This document shows positions 8,097 to 17,188 of a stretch of DNA of 64,000 nt, one piece after another. Every line of letters begins with the position of its first letter. Within the stretch, counting starts at the first letter, position 1. Position numbers and translations under genes: made by a program. The notes beneath the pieces are model-generated. The model saw only the letters and a list, made by a program, of their open reading frames with translations, ran no database searches and was not told where the DNA came from. Origin of the DNA: UBA5158 sp040389045 (GTDB lineage: Bacteria > Pseudomonadota > Gammaproteobacteria > DSM-16500); assembly GCA_040389045.1 (NCBI GenBank), contig JAZKAT010000006.1:76121-140120 (forward strand). Direction: 5' to 3'.

Positions 8097-10533
8097 TGCT
8101 GACAATAACTCTTGCCAACTCCTCGTTGGAAAAATCATCTACCGCAATCACAATATGACGCGCGCGTTCCGCCTGCACGACTAAATTCAATTGGTCTTTC
8201 GAAATGATTAACTGCTTGAAAGCCGCGCTAGCCAATTCCGTTAACGTCATACCCGAAATTAATTTATCGCGCACCGCCTGCTGCAAAATCTTTTCCACGG
8301 GTTCAGACAAAATCGATTTCACCAATGCTTCCTGGACGGTAGCCACTGGATTATGTTCGGTAGCCGCTGTGTAAATTCCCGCGCTGACGCGCGAGCGTGC
8401 ATCCGTAGGCGCCATTATTAACTGCGCCAACTTAAAGAGTACTTTATCACTGCTCTTGGAAAAATTTCTGCCGAAAGGAAAAATGATCAAACGTAATAGC
8501 AATGCCACCCATTTATTGGGAAAATTTTGGAAAAAATCATTGAACGCCTGCTGGATTTCATATAAATAGGTTTCACTCGTATAACGCACCAGCGGCCAGT
8601 CTTCATCCAGGCTGCCTTGATCATAATAATGTTTTAACGTTGCTGATAATAAATAAAGATAACTTAAAATATCTCCAAGTCGTGCTGAAATATTTTCACG
8701 ACGTTTTAGCGCACCGCCAATCATGATTAATGACAAGTCGGCAACTAATGCAAACGCGGCGCTAAACCGGGTCGCTTGCTTAAAATAGCGTTTGGTTTTA
8801 CCCGCCGGTGCGCGGCAGAAAATTCCGCTGGTCAGACTCAACCACAGACTGCGCACAAAATTACTGATGGTAAAACTCATATGTCCAATGATAGCTTTAT
8901 CAAAAGCCACTAAACTTTCTCGTTCATCATCAAGCTTTGCCGCTTGCAATTCAGAGAAAATATAAGGATGACAGCGCATCGCGCCCTGGCCGAAAATAAT
9001 CATGTTGCGCGTTAAAATATTAGCGCCTTCCACCGTAATGGAAATCGGTATGGATTCATAACCACGACCAATATAATTTTTTGGCCCAAGACAAATACCT
9101 TTGCCACCATGCACATCCATCGCATCATTGCCGACGCGGCGCCCTAATTCAGTGGTGTGATATTTAATGATCGCCGAAGCAATGGCCGGTTCTGCGCCCG
9201 CATCAATTGCTGCAATCACAAATGAACGCGCCGCATCTATCATATAAGTATGTCCCGCGATGCGCCCTAGCACCGCTTCCACGCCTTCAAAATAGCCGAT
9301 AGGTACATTGAATTGACGCCGGATACGCGCATAAGCGCCGGTAGCGTAAGTCAACATTTTGGCGCCGCCGGTACTGCTAGCTGGTAATGAAATCGCCCGG
9401 CCAGTCGCCAGACATTCCATCAACATACGCCAACCCTGCCCCACCATTTTTGGGCCGCCAATTATCCATTCAATAGGAATGAAAACATTCTTCCCGTGAA
9501 TAGGACCATTTTGGAAAACAACATTCAATGGAAAATGACGTTGGCCGATTTCCATGTTAGGTGTATCACGCGGAATTAACGCGCATGTGATACCCAGGTT
9601 CACGGTCTTTCCCAACAAATGCTCGGGGTCTAATAATTTAAATGCTAAACCGATGACGGTCGCTATCGGTGCGAGAGTGATATAGCGCTTACTGAAATTT
9701 AACCGTATCCCTAAAACTTTTTTGCCATCATGCATACCCATGCACACTTCACCCGTGTCTGGCATAGCGCCCGCATCAGACCCCGCATCCGGTCCGGTCA
9801 ATGCGAAACAAGGCATTTCATCACCGCGCGCGAGTCTGGGCAGATAAAAATTTTTCTGCTCCTCAGTACCATAACGTAAGATTAATTCGGCAGGCCCCAA
9901 TGAATTAGGGACGGCTATGGTTGACGCTACGGTGACTGAAAGACTATAAACTTTAATAAGAATTTGTGAATGCGCGTAAGCGGAAAATTCCTTGCCGCCA
10001 TAACTCCTGGGAATGATTAAACTGAAAAACCCCTGCTCTTTAAGAAATTGCCACATTTCCGGCGGCAAATCCGCACGGTTATGCGTAATATCCCAATCAT
10101 TAATCATTGCACATAATTGTTCGACCGGACCATCCACAAACGCTTGCTCTTCAACAGTCAGCGCAGGCTTGGGCAGTTTCAACAATTGGTCCCAGCGGGG
10201 CGCGCCGCGAAACAAATCACCTTCCCAGGTGACAGTGCCCGCTGCCAATGCTTCACGTTCAGTGCGTGACATGGATGGCATGACTTTTTTATAATAAATC
10301 AGTAAACGTCTGCTGATGAAACGACGGCGCCAGGGTAAGACATTTAGCACCATCATTAGCGCGATAAATAATAACCAAAGCACGGTTAAGCCAAACCAGC
10401 CTACGGTGCTCAAGCAAGTCATCAATACCATTAAGATGCTAAAGCTGATGGTCCAGACGATTAAACTCGCGCGATGATAGGAAAGTACGCCGAAGGTGAT
10501 AACAAAAACGAGTAACCAGAGATATCCTGACAT
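8086..10533 (-). CDS. fadE: FadE-type acyl-CoA dehydrogenase, membrane-anchored, copy 2
   Basis: Paralogue of the 2951–5386 protein with the same length (815 residues) and plan: two N-terminal hydrophobic segments (residues 1–65), then the long FadE dehydrogenase core. The block LTGPDAGSDAGAMPDTG and the late DVHGGKGICLGP and TVEGANILTRNMIIFGQGA are shared almost word for word with copy 1. The linker and C-terminal ~80 residues differ. ATG at 10533 has an AAGGAT Shine-Dalgarno sequence. The stop overlaps the start of the sulfatase-fold gene. Two FadE copies probably differ in chain-length preference or regulation, but the sequence does not say which acyl-CoA each uses. Confidence 0.9.
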   Translation of the reverse strand: MSGYLWLLVFVITFGVLSYHRASLIVWTISFSILMVLMTCLSTVGWFGLTVLWLLFIALMMVLNVLPWRRRFISRRLLIYYKKVMPSMSRTEREALAAGTVTWEGDLFRGAPRWDQLLKLPKPALTVEEQAFVDGPVEQLCAMINDWDITHNRADLPPEMWQFLKEQGFFSLIIPRSYGGKEFSAYAHSQILIKVYSLSVTVASTIAVPNSLGPAELILRYGTEEQKNFYLPRLARGDEMPCFALTGPDAGSDAGAMPDTGEVCMGMHDGKKVLGIRLNFSKRYITLAPIATVIGLAFKLLDPEHLLGKTVNLGITCALIPRDTPNMEIGQRHFPLNVVFQNGPIHGKNVFIPIEWIIGGPKMVGQGWRMLMECLATGRAISLPASSTGGAKMLTYATGAYARIRRQFNVPIGYFEGVEAVLGRIAGHTYMIDAARSFVIAAIDAGAEPAIASAIIKYHTTELGRRVGNDAMDVHGGKGICLGPKNYIGRGYESIPISITVEGANILTRNMIIFGQGAMRCHPYIFSELQAAKLDDERESLVAFDKAIIGHMSFTISNFVRSLWLSLTSGIFCRAPAGKTKRYFKQATRFSAAFALVADLSLIMIGGALKRRENISARLGDILSYLYLLSATLKHYYDQGSLDEDWPLVRYTSETYLYEIQQAFNDFFQNFPNKWVALLLRLIIFPFGRNFSKSSDKVLFKLAQLIMAPTDARSRVSAGIYTAATEHNPVATVQEALVKSILSEPVEKILQQAVRDKLISGMTLTELASAAFKQLIISKDQLNLVVQAERARHIVIAVDDFSNEELARVIVSNEK

Positions 10534-10558
10534 GTTGCATTATCCTTTTGCTGCATCC

Positions 10559-10587
10559 TGTCATTCCCGCGGAGGCGGGAATCCATT
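10559..10587. repeat. half copy of the ATTCCC-N8-GGGAAT palindromic repeat
   Basis: Single arm (hairpin 10563–10582, ATTCCCGCGGAGGCGGGAAT) of the dispersed element found as full two-arm copies at 22344, 30989, 33430 and 54601. It lies between the hpt stop and the fadE2 start. Confidence 0.7.
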
Positions 10588-10602
10588 GTTAGTATGTCCG
10601 GG

Positions 10603-11166
10603 TCACTGGTGCTCATCCGCCACCGCGTAAATCCCCGGTAAATTGCGGAAATACTCTTCGTAATCCAAACCAAATCCTATCAAAAATCTATTGTCTGTGT
10701 TGACCCCGGTAAAATCCGGTTCGAAATCCACGCCCGCTTCACGCTGACGTATTTTATTGACTATGACCGCTGAATAAGTCTGTTGTGCACCCGCTTGTTT
10801 ACAATAATCAATAATCGCATTCAAGGTCAAACCGCCATCCATTATATCATCAATAATTAAAATGGTGCGGCCAGTTAAATTCAAGCGTGGTTCGACCAGC
10901 CAATGCAAATCACCACCCCGCGTACTGCCCCGATAACGGGTTGCATGGATATAATCAACTTGCAGAGGAAAATTCAAGCGCGTCAGCAAATGTCCTATGG
11001 CAACCACAGCACCGGTCATAACACAAATAACTATAGGGTTCGAATCGCCCAGCGTTTTAGTAATGTCTACCGCCATACGTTCCAAGGCTAGCTCTATCGC
11101 AGCCAAATCATGAAGACATTCCGCTTTAGCCATAATTTCTTTTGCTTTGGCAACATCCAGAGTCAT
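10603..11166 (-). CDS. hpt: hypoxanthine(-guanine) phosphoribosyltransferase
   Basis: Purine salvage: transfers the phosphoribosyl group of PRPP to hypoxanthine/guanine. The 187-residue protein carries the PRPP-binding motif LIIDDIMDGGLTL near residues 102–114 and the N-terminal ICVMTGAVV loop. Family length (about 180) fits. ATG at 11166 follows AAGGTG. The DUF1820 gene ends 9 bases upstream, so the two are probably one transcription unit. Confidence 0.9.
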   Translation of the reverse strand: MTLDVAKAKEIMAKAECLHDLAAIELALERMAVDITKTLGDSNPIVICVMTGAVVAIGHLLTRLNFPLQVDYIHATRYRGSTRGGDLHWLVEPRLNLTGRTILIIDDIMDGGLTLNAIIDYCKQAGAQQTYSAVIVNKIRQREAGVDFEPDFTGVNTDNRFLIGFGLDYEEYFRNLPGIYAVADEHQ

Positions 11167-11175
11167 AGGAACACC

Positions 11176-11514
11176 TTAATTCAATTTTTCGGGCGGTTTA
11201 GTATAGATAGGGGATGGAAACGGGCTGACATTATTTTCCTTGTTAACAATAGTGATTTTGGCAATTCCTTCTTTCTCCACTTCATCAATGCGCAAGACAG
11301 AGTGCATGGGAATGTAGGTACACTTAACATCGACAAATTCACTTTTTAAGCGTTCCTGGCCTGGATCAACCACTACCGAGGAAGTTTCACCATAAACTAA
11401 CTGTTCAATGGCAATAAATCCAAATAAATCACTTTGATAGACTTTACGCGCATAAACTTCATAAATACGTTCTTGATTGACAAACGTGACCCGGTATAAC
11501 GTTTTGAGTTTCAT
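11176..11514 (-). CDS. DUF1820 family protein
   Basis: A 112-residue soluble protein of unknown function. The opening KTLYRVTFVNQERIYEVYAR and the central LFGFIAIEQLVYGE are typical of DUF1820, a small family widespread in gammaproteobacteria. No signal peptide or membrane segment. It precedes hpt by 9 bases and diverges from prmB across 123 bp. Assigned from remembered family features only. Confidence 0.75.
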   Translation of the reverse strand: MKLKTLYRVTFVNQERIYEVYARKVYQSDLFGFIAIEQLVYGETSSVVVDPGQERLKSEFVDVKCTYIPMHSVLRIDEVEKEGIAKITIVNKENNVSPFPSPIYTKPPEKLN

Positions 11515-11637
11515 ATGTCTTAACCACTCTCTCTATAGTTTTGGCAATTATACACAGGCTGCCCTGCTATGAAAAGAATAGCCGGATTGCTATAAAGATA
11601 GGTAAAATACCCGCATGATGCATACATGGGCTAAAAT

Positions 11638-12561
11638 ATGACAGATTTGACTGAATTACATACTATACGCGACATGCTACGCTGGGCGATCAGCCGTTTC
11701 AATGAAAGTGGTTTGTATTACGGACATGGTACCGACAGTTCCTGGGATGAAGCGTTGACCTTGATTCTGCGCGGTTTGCATTTACCGCATGATATCAATC
11801 CGGAATTACTAAAATCGAATATCACTGCCGCCGAGCGTGAGCATTTACAAAAATTAATTGAACGCCGCATCCATGACCGCATCCCGGTGCCTTATTTGAT
11901 ACACGAAGCCTGGTTTGCTGGCATGCCATTTTATGTAGATGAAAGAGTCTTGGTGCCACGCTCGCCCATCGCGGAATTAATCGAACATGAATTTCAACCC
12001 TGGCTGGACATAGGGAAAGTCGAAACTATTTTAGATTTGTGTACTGGCAGCGGTTGCATTGCCATTGCTTGCGCGAAAACTTTTCCCTCTATTCAAGTTG
12101 ATGCCAGCGACATTTCCACCGACGCGCTGGCGGTCGCAAAAATGAATGTATTGCGTTACGACATTGCTGATCAGGTACAGCTTTTTGAAAGCGATTTGTT
12201 TACCGAGTTGCCGCCCAAAAAATATGACCTTATCATTTGTAATCCACCTTATGTAGACGCGGCCGATATGGCGGCGTTACCACTGGAATATCATCATGAA
12301 CCACGTTTAGGCTTAGCGGCAGGCAATGATGGTCTGGATATTGTAAAACGTATTTTGGCCACGGCGCAGTCGTATTTATCCCCCACTGGAACGATCATTG
12401 TCGAAGTAGGCAATAGCGAAACCGCACTTGCGGAAAATTATCCGGATGTGCCTTTCACCTGGCTGGAATTTCAACGCGGTGGTGGCGGCGTGTTTTTATT
12501 AACAGCGCAGCAACTTGCTGCCTGGCAAAAATTATTTACCCAAGAAACCTATGTCCGGTAA
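11638..12561 (+). CDS. prmB: 50S ribosomal protein L3 N5-glutamine methyltransferase
   Basis: SAM-dependent methylation of a glutamine in ribosomal protein L3. The 307-residue protein has the PrmB-type N-terminal helical domain (RFNESGLYYGHGTDSSWDEA), the SAM motif ILDLCTGSGCIAIACA near residue 135 and the catalytic NPPYVD near residue 203. The N-terminal domain and the following YHHEPRLGLAAGNDGLDIV separate PrmB from the release-factor enzyme PrmC. Overlaps aroC by 11 bases; the prmB–aroC pairing is common in gammaproteobacteria. Confidence 0.9.
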   Translation: MTDLTELHTIRDMLRWAISRFNESGLYYGHGTDSSWDEALTLILRGLHLPHDINPELLKSNITAAEREHLQKLIERRIHDRIPVPYLIHEAWFAGMPFYVDERVLVPRSPIAELIEHEFQPWLDIGKVETILDLCTGSGCIAIACAKTFPSIQVDASDISTDALAVAKMNVLRYDIADQVQLFESDLFTELPPKKYDLIICNPPYVDAADMAALPLEYHHEPRLGLAAGNDGLDIVKRILATAQSYLSPTGTIIVEVGNSETALAENYPDVPFTWLEFQRGGGGVFLLTAQQLAAWQKLFTQETYVR

Positions 12562-13612
12562 TTCCATCGGCAAACTCTTTACCGTTACCACTTTTGGCGA
12601 AAGCCATGGCCCGGCTTACGGTTGCATTATTGACGGTTGTCCGCCAGGTCTTTTAATAACGGAACAAGATATCCAACTCGAATTAAACCGCCGCCGACCT
12701 GGCCAGTCACGTTTTACTTCACAACGCCGTGAAGCGGATGAAATTCAAATTTTATCAGGTGTTTTTCAAGGTAAAACCACGGGCACGCCCATAGGCTTGC
12801 TAGTCGCAAATACCGACCAGCGTAGCAGTGATTATGATAAAATTGCCGATCAATTCCGGCCAGGTCATGCGGATTATACTTATCATAAAAAATATGGCAT
12901 ACGTGACCACCGTGGTGGCGGCCGTGCTTCCGCGCGTGAAACCATGATGCGCGTGGCCGCGGGCGCGATTGCGAAAAAATATTTAAAAGATAATTATCAA
13001 GTCCACATTCAAGGTTATCTGGCGCAACTAGGCCCGATTAAAATCGACAATATTGATTTTAGCGTGATAGAAAGTAATCCGTTTTTTTGCCCCGATCCTG
13101 GCAAGCTGGTTGAACTCAGCGAATTTATGGATGCGCTGCGTAAACAAGGCGATTCCATAGGCGCGCGAATTAATGTGCAAGCAGCTAATGTGCCGCATGG
13201 TCTGGGAGAACCGGTGTTTGACCGGCTGGATGCAGACTTGGCCAGCGCACTCATGAGCATCAATGCAGTCAAGGGGGTGGAAATCGGCGCGGGCTTTGCT
13301 TGTGTTACGCAAAAAGGCTCCGAGCACCGTGATGAAATCACGCCCACTGGATTTCTCAGTAATCATGCCGGTGGCATTCTGGGTGGCATTTCTACTGGAC
13401 AAATTATTACCGCAAGCATTGCTTTAAAACCCCCAGCAAGCATTCCCAAACCAGCTCAATCAATTGACATTTCTGGTAATCCTGTTAAAATTCGCACCAC
13501 TGGACGCCATGATCCGTGCGTAGGGCTGAGAGCTACTCCTATCGCTGAAGCCATGGTAGCCATAGTCTTATTAGATCACTTATTACGCAATAAAGGGCAG
13601 AATTCACGATAA
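12551..13612 (+). CDS. aroC: chorismate synthase
   Basis: Last step of the shikimate pathway: FMN-dependent conversion of EPSP to chorismate. Signatures are GESHGPAYGCIIDGCPPG near the N-terminus, RPGHADYTYHKKYG and the DHRGGGRASARETMMRVAAGA block. The frame is open from 12515, but the family start is SGNSIGKLFTVTTFGESHG, so I use the ATG at 12551, giving 353 residues (usual about 360). It overlaps the prmB stop by 11 bases. Confidence 0.93.
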   Translation: MSGNSIGKLFTVTTFGESHGPAYGCIIDGCPPGLLITEQDIQLELNRRRPGQSRFTSQRREADEIQILSGVFQGKTTGTPIGLLVANTDQRSSDYDKIADQFRPGHADYTYHKKYGIRDHRGGGRASARETMMRVAAGAIAKKYLKDNYQVHIQGYLAQLGPIKIDNIDFSVIESNPFFCPDPGKLVELSEFMDALRKQGDSIGARINVQAANVPHGLGEPVFDRLDADLASALMSINAVKGVEIGAGFACVTQKGSEHRDEITPTGFLSNHAGGILGGISTGQIITASIALKPPASIPKPAQSIDISGNPVKIRTTGRHDPCVGLRATPIAEAMVAIVLLDHLLRNKGQNSR

Positions 13613-13628
13613 AGTTTCAAGCTTTAAC

Positions 13629-13656
13629 TTTACGTTAAGTATTATCTGCCTATACT
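13629..13656 (+). promoter_or_regulatory. candidate promoter of the 13713 gene
   Basis: TTTACG (13629–13634), 16-bp spacer, TATACT (13651–13656), followed about 56 bases later by the ATG of the unknown gene, which has a GAGGAT Shine-Dalgarno sequence. The -10 matches the sigma-70 consensus at five of six positions, the -35 at four. Confidence 0.5.
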
Positions 13657-13712
13657 TACCCCGCTCAAAAAAATAATTACTACAAAATCATACACACAAA
13701 CGAGGATTTACC

Positions 13713-14840
13713 ATGTTACAGGAACAATCTGTTGCCGTTGCGCCCGTCGCAAAGCCAATGCTGGAAGAAATGATTTTTGTTTTCACCCACAGTCAAAATG
13801 AACAATTTAAAACCTATGTTAAAACAAACCCTGACATTACCAAAGTGGTTTACCTCAATATGGGTAGAGAATTTAACTACCAAAAGAAAGCTGCTTTTAA
13901 TGAACTTATGGATAGATTTCGCACAGAAATAAGTGTTGCTCCCGCAAAATTAATTACGTTCGCTATGGATTTTAATATTGGCTACTCAGGTTATAACATT
14001 AGTCCCGTTAATGAAATCATCGCTGCTTTGGAAACCGAATACGAACTGGCTTTCTTCAAATTCCTTACGCTTAGCGAGGAAGATAAATGGGAACCTACTA
14101 GCAATTATGTGTTTGCAAAAACTCCACAAACATTAGCCGATGCCAAAAACGCGGGAAATATTCCGTTTCGTTTTGTCTTAACCGGCAGCGGTGGCCAATC
14201 AGCTGTTGAGAAATATCACGGATTTGAAGATATAAATCCTACTGAAGCATGTGAAAAATATAGCTTTCAAGGTTGGCCACTCATTAAATTTTTGGCTGCA
14301 ATGCGCAAAGCTAATGGTGGCACTCCACTGCCGTTGTCATCACCCCAATCCACTCCCAGACGCTTAGGGATTAGTCCGGCATTGACAGAACAAAAACTTA
14401 CGCAAAGAAACAGCTCTACCTCTTCAACGGCTACTAATGTTTCTTCGCCATCATTAAACAACTACGAATTCAGTCCTTCTAGTCGCACATCTTCATTTTC
14501 AACTATTGTACCTTCTATTCAGGAGTCAGCGTCTGCTCGTTTAACTCTCCCAGCAAACTTAGGACGTGCATCTTCGGAGACTACTGTCACCGCAGAGAAC
14601 TTAACTTCGTCGCCTGATAATTCCGCGACTGCATTCTCTACTATTTATTCACTTTCCTTAGCCACAAGAAAATTGAATTTTTTCGAGGAAGGAAATTCAC
14701 CCGTGACAACAGAGCAAACTGTAGCAATTACCGCAAACGATTCTCCACCACGTAAACGGCCATCGCCAATTAAAACACATGAAGGTAGTGGCGCAGAAGC
14801 TAAAACCGTGCCGTCCTCATTCAAAACTTTAAAATTTTAA
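13713..14840 (+). CDS. unknown protein with Ser/Thr-rich C-terminal half
   Basis: I do not recognise this 375-residue protein. Residues 1–200 look globular and mixed alpha/beta, without membrane helices or signal peptide. Residues 205–375 are low complexity, rich in Ser, Thr, Pro and Asn, and probably disordered. A basic cluster PRKRP at 346–350 resembles a eukaryotic nuclear localisation signal. It has its own promoter and Shine-Dalgarno sequence, stands alone between aroC and bolA, and its last 20 bases overlap the convergent bolA gene. The composition fits a secreted effector of an intracellular bacterium, but this is inference; a bacterial regulatory protein with a disordered tail is equally possible. 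Confidence 0.7.
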   Translation: MLQEQSVAVAPVAKPMLEEMIFVFTHSQNEQFKTYVKTNPDITKVVYLNMGREFNYQKKAAFNELMDRFRTEISVAPAKLITFAMDFNIGYSGYNISPVNEIIAALETEYELAFFKFLTLSEEDKWEPTSNYVFAKTPQTLADAKNAGNIPFRFVLTGSGGQSAVEKYHGFEDINPTEACEKYSFQGWPLIKFLAAMRKANGGTPLPLSSPQSTPRRLGISPALTEQKLTQRNSSTSSTATNVSSPSLNNYEFSPSSRTSSFSTIVPSIQESASARLTLPANLGRASSETTVTAENLTSSPDNSATAFSTIYSLSLATRKLNFFEEGNSPVTTEQTVAITANDSPPRKRPSPIKTHEGSGAEAKTVPSSFKTLKF

Positions 14841-15087
14841 TAATCAGCGCATGAATTTCTTGGGGAATTAAATCAGCTAACACAGCATAAATTTCCCGGT
14901 GCGCAGCTACCCGGGTTTTATTCTTCAGAGTATCCGCGGCAATAACGACGGTGTAATGCCCCGCGCCGCCGCGGCTGCCCGCATGGCCTTTATGCTGCTC
15001 ACTGTCGTCTATGACTTCGAGCTTAGTCGGGGAAAATTTTTCTTGCAGACGCGTGCGCATTACTTGCATGCGTTCAACCGGCAGCAT
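14821..15087 (-). CDS. bolA: BolA family protein
   Basis: An 88-residue protein with the BolA fold signature: LEVIDDSEQHKGHAGSRGG followed by HYTVVIAADTLKNKTRVAAHREIYAVL. BolA proteins pair with monothiol glutaredoxins around an Fe-S cluster and affect envelope genes. The EVIDDS...GH pattern is closer to BolA than to IbaG. Its ATG overlaps the yciB stop in a TAATG junction, so translation is likely coupled. The 3' end overlaps the convergent 13713 gene by 20 bases. Confidence 0.88.
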   Translation of the reverse strand: MLPVERMQVMRTRLQEKFSPTKLEVIDDSEQHKGHAGSRGGAGHYTVVIAADTLKNKTRVAAHREIYAVLADLIPQEIHALIIKILKF

Positions 15088-15638
15088 TAGCGCTTACCAT
15101 CCGCTAAAAATCGCGACAAGAAAAGGGCTTGAACAAAACTGAAGATTATCAGTATTCCCATAATTCCATAAACTTTGAAATTGACCCAGACATCGGTATC
15201 AAAATTATAAGCTACAAATAAATTTACACTGCCTAAGACAATAAAAAACGCCGCCCACGCGTAATTTAATCTAGTCCAGACTTTTTCCGGCAGGGACGCA
15301 TTGCCTTCCAGCACTTTTTCCAGCATGCGTTGCACTATGGGTTTATCGCCGATAAATTGGCTGAGCAGGAAGGCAATGCCAAATACCCAAAAGACAATTG
15401 TGGGTTTCCATTTGATAAAAATCGGATTATGAAAATATAGCGTCATACCACCGAAGACGACAAACACCGCCAACGTCACTAATTGTTGTTTATCGAATTT
15501 TTTTCGCGTTAGTCGGGTAAAGACTACTTGCACGGCCGTAGCGACTATCCCCACAGTCGTGGCCACGTAAATCCCATACATTTTAAAAGCGACAAAAAAT
15601 AATAATACCGGGATAAAATCAATCAGCATGTTTTGCAT
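15087..15638 (-). CDS. yciB: YciB/IspA inner-membrane septation protein
   Basis: A 183-residue polytopic membrane protein with about five hydrophobic helices. The opening MLIDFIPVLLFFVAFKMYGI and the later NPIFIKWKPTIVFWVFG and LNYAWAAFFIVLG match YciB (intracellular septation protein A), an inner-membrane protein tied to envelope integrity and divisome/elongasome contacts. ATG at 15638 is preceded by GAGG at 9 bases; an ATG three codons in is an alternative. Sits between hslO and bolA on the same strand. Confidence 0.88.
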   Translation of the reverse strand: MQNMLIDFIPVLLFFVAFKMYGIYVATTVGIVATAVQVVFTRLTRKKFDKQQLVTLAVFVVFGGMTLYFHNPIFIKWKPTIVFWVFGIAFLLSQFIGDKPIVQRMLEKVLEGNASLPEKVWTRLNYAWAAFFIVLGSVNLFVAYNFDTDVWVNFKVYGIMGILIIFSFVQALFLSRFLADGKR

Positions 15639-15652
15639 GAATCAGCGCCTCG

Positions 15653-16540
15653 TTAATGGATCTGGGTCGAAGATGGCGGTAAGCCACCCTGACGAAAAAT
15701 ATTTTCCACATCAACCCGATCAAAAATATATTCCTTATTGCAAAAATCGCATTTCACCACAATGACCTGTTTGTCGCGCAATTCTTCTTCGGCTTCTTCG
15801 CGGCCCAATAATAAAATGGCATTTTGACCGCGTTCCAATGAACAAGTGCATTTAAACTTGATGGGTGCCGGCTCATAAATGCGTATATCTTCTTCCACAT
15901 ACAATCTATGCAACAGGGTTTCGGTATCGAGATTTAATAATTCTTCCGGTTTGACGGTGTCAGTCAAAATCGTTAAGTGCTGCCATGCCTCCTGCACTTC
16001 CTGCGGCAATTCATTGCCTGGGTGTGGCAGGGTTTGCAGTAACAATCCAGCCGCCTTCTGTTTATCAACCGCCACCCATATGCGCGTGGGCAATTGTTCC
16101 GAATCTTTAAAATACCCTTCCATGGATTCGGCTAACGAATTACCCCGAAATGACACCGTACCTTGATAACGTTGCGTCGTGTTATCCGGGTCCATGATGA
16201 TTGCTAAAACACCTTTTTTTAAATCTTCGAGCAATTTCTTTTCATCCAGCTCACCTTCCCATTGCGCCAGCGCCCGCAATTCCAATTGTTGATTGGATTG
16301 CGCCAATAGTAATTTGAGACCGGTTTTACCTTGAAATTGTAACGATAACCGACCGTTAAATTTAATCATGCCCGTTAGCAGACTAACTAACACTAATGCT
16401 TCACCGACAATTTGTCGTATTAACGGAGGATAATCATGCTGATCAAGAATGGTTTCATAGCTAGTGTTTAAATGCGCGATTTCGCCCCGGACAAAAACAT
16501 CCTCAAATAAAAATCGCTGCAATTTGTCCTGATTTTTCAT
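15653..16540 (-). CDS. hslO: Hsp33 redox-regulated chaperone
   Basis: Holdase activated by oxidation. All four zinc-binding cysteines of the C-terminal redox switch are present as CTC (231/233) and CDFC (264/267). The N-terminal part contains the conserved RGEIAHLN and QLPTRIWVAVD regions. The length of 295 matches the family. It begins an hslO–yciB–bolA group on the minus strand and diverges from the Smr gene across 90 bp. Confidence 0.93.
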   Translation of the reverse strand: MKNQDKLQRFLFEDVFVRGEIAHLNTSYETILDQHDYPPLIRQIVGEALVLVSLLTGMIKFNGRLSLQFQGKTGLKLLLAQSNQQLELRALAQWEGELDEKKLLEDLKKGVLAIIMDPDNTTQRYQGTVSFRGNSLAESMEGYFKDSEQLPTRIWVAVDKQKAAGLLLQTLPHPGNELPQEVQEAWQHLTILTDTVKPEELLNLDTETLLHRLYVEEDIRIYEPAPIKFKCTCSLERGQNAILLLGREEAEEELRDKQVIVVKCDFCNKEYIFDRVDVENIFRQGGLPPSSTQIH

Positions 16541-16630
16541 AGGCTCGTTAGTTTATGTGCATGCTATTAGGGTAGAAATCGAGTACACTATCAGAAATAG
16601 ACTAATTCAACAACCGAGTACCATTATTCA

Positions 16631-17188
16631 ATGCCAAAAAAGCCTTTGGATGACATTGAAAAAGAATTGTTTCGTACGGCCATGAAAGGGGTTAAACCAC
16701 TTATTCTCAAAAAAAGGATTACCGTTCCGCCCCCAAAACCAAGGCCGGTAGCCAAAAAACCAGACTATGCTGCTGAAGATGAGGATAAGGCCCAGCTTTC
16801 GGACCATGAATATCTTACCCCCTTAACTAGCGATAGCCTTGTTGCATTCAAAAGAACGGGAATTCAACATAAAGTCCTTCGCAATTTGCGCGCTGGACAA
16901 TATAATGTGGAAGCAATTTTGGATATGCATGGTATGACTGTAGCTGAAGCGAAAGATTCACTCTCAATTTTTTTATCCCAATGCCAGCAGGAAGGTGTTT
17001 GCCATGTTTTAATTATTCATGGCAAGGGCAGTGCAAGCAGCCATCCCATATTGAAAAACAAACTCAACCACTGGTTGCGCGATTTAGCACAAGTTCTGGC
17101 ATTTTGCTCGGCAACTGCCAAAGATGGCCGCAGTGGCGCAATGTACGTATTATTAAAAAAAATTAGAGGAGATATACGTGAGCGATAA
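16631..17188 (+). CDS. Smr domain protein
   Basis: A 185-residue protein with a charged, proline-rich N-terminal tail (residues 1–60) and a C-terminal Smr domain: LDMHGMTVAEAKDSL at 97–111 and the IIHGKGS loop about 35 residues later. Smr domains cleave or nick nucleic acid; SmrB-type proteins cut mRNA at collided ribosomes. The LDMHG motif associated with catalysis is intact. The end overlaps the udk GTG start by 11 bases. Confidence 0.88.
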   Translation: MPKKPLDDIEKELFRTAMKGVKPLILKKRITVPPPKPRPVAKKPDYAAEDEDKAQLSDHEYLTPLTSDSLVAFKRTGIQHKVLRNLRAGQYNVEAILDMHGMTVAEAKDSLSIFLSQCQQEGVCHVLIIHGKGSASSHPILKNKLNHWLRDLAQVLAFCSATAKDGRSGAMYVLLKKIRGDIRER

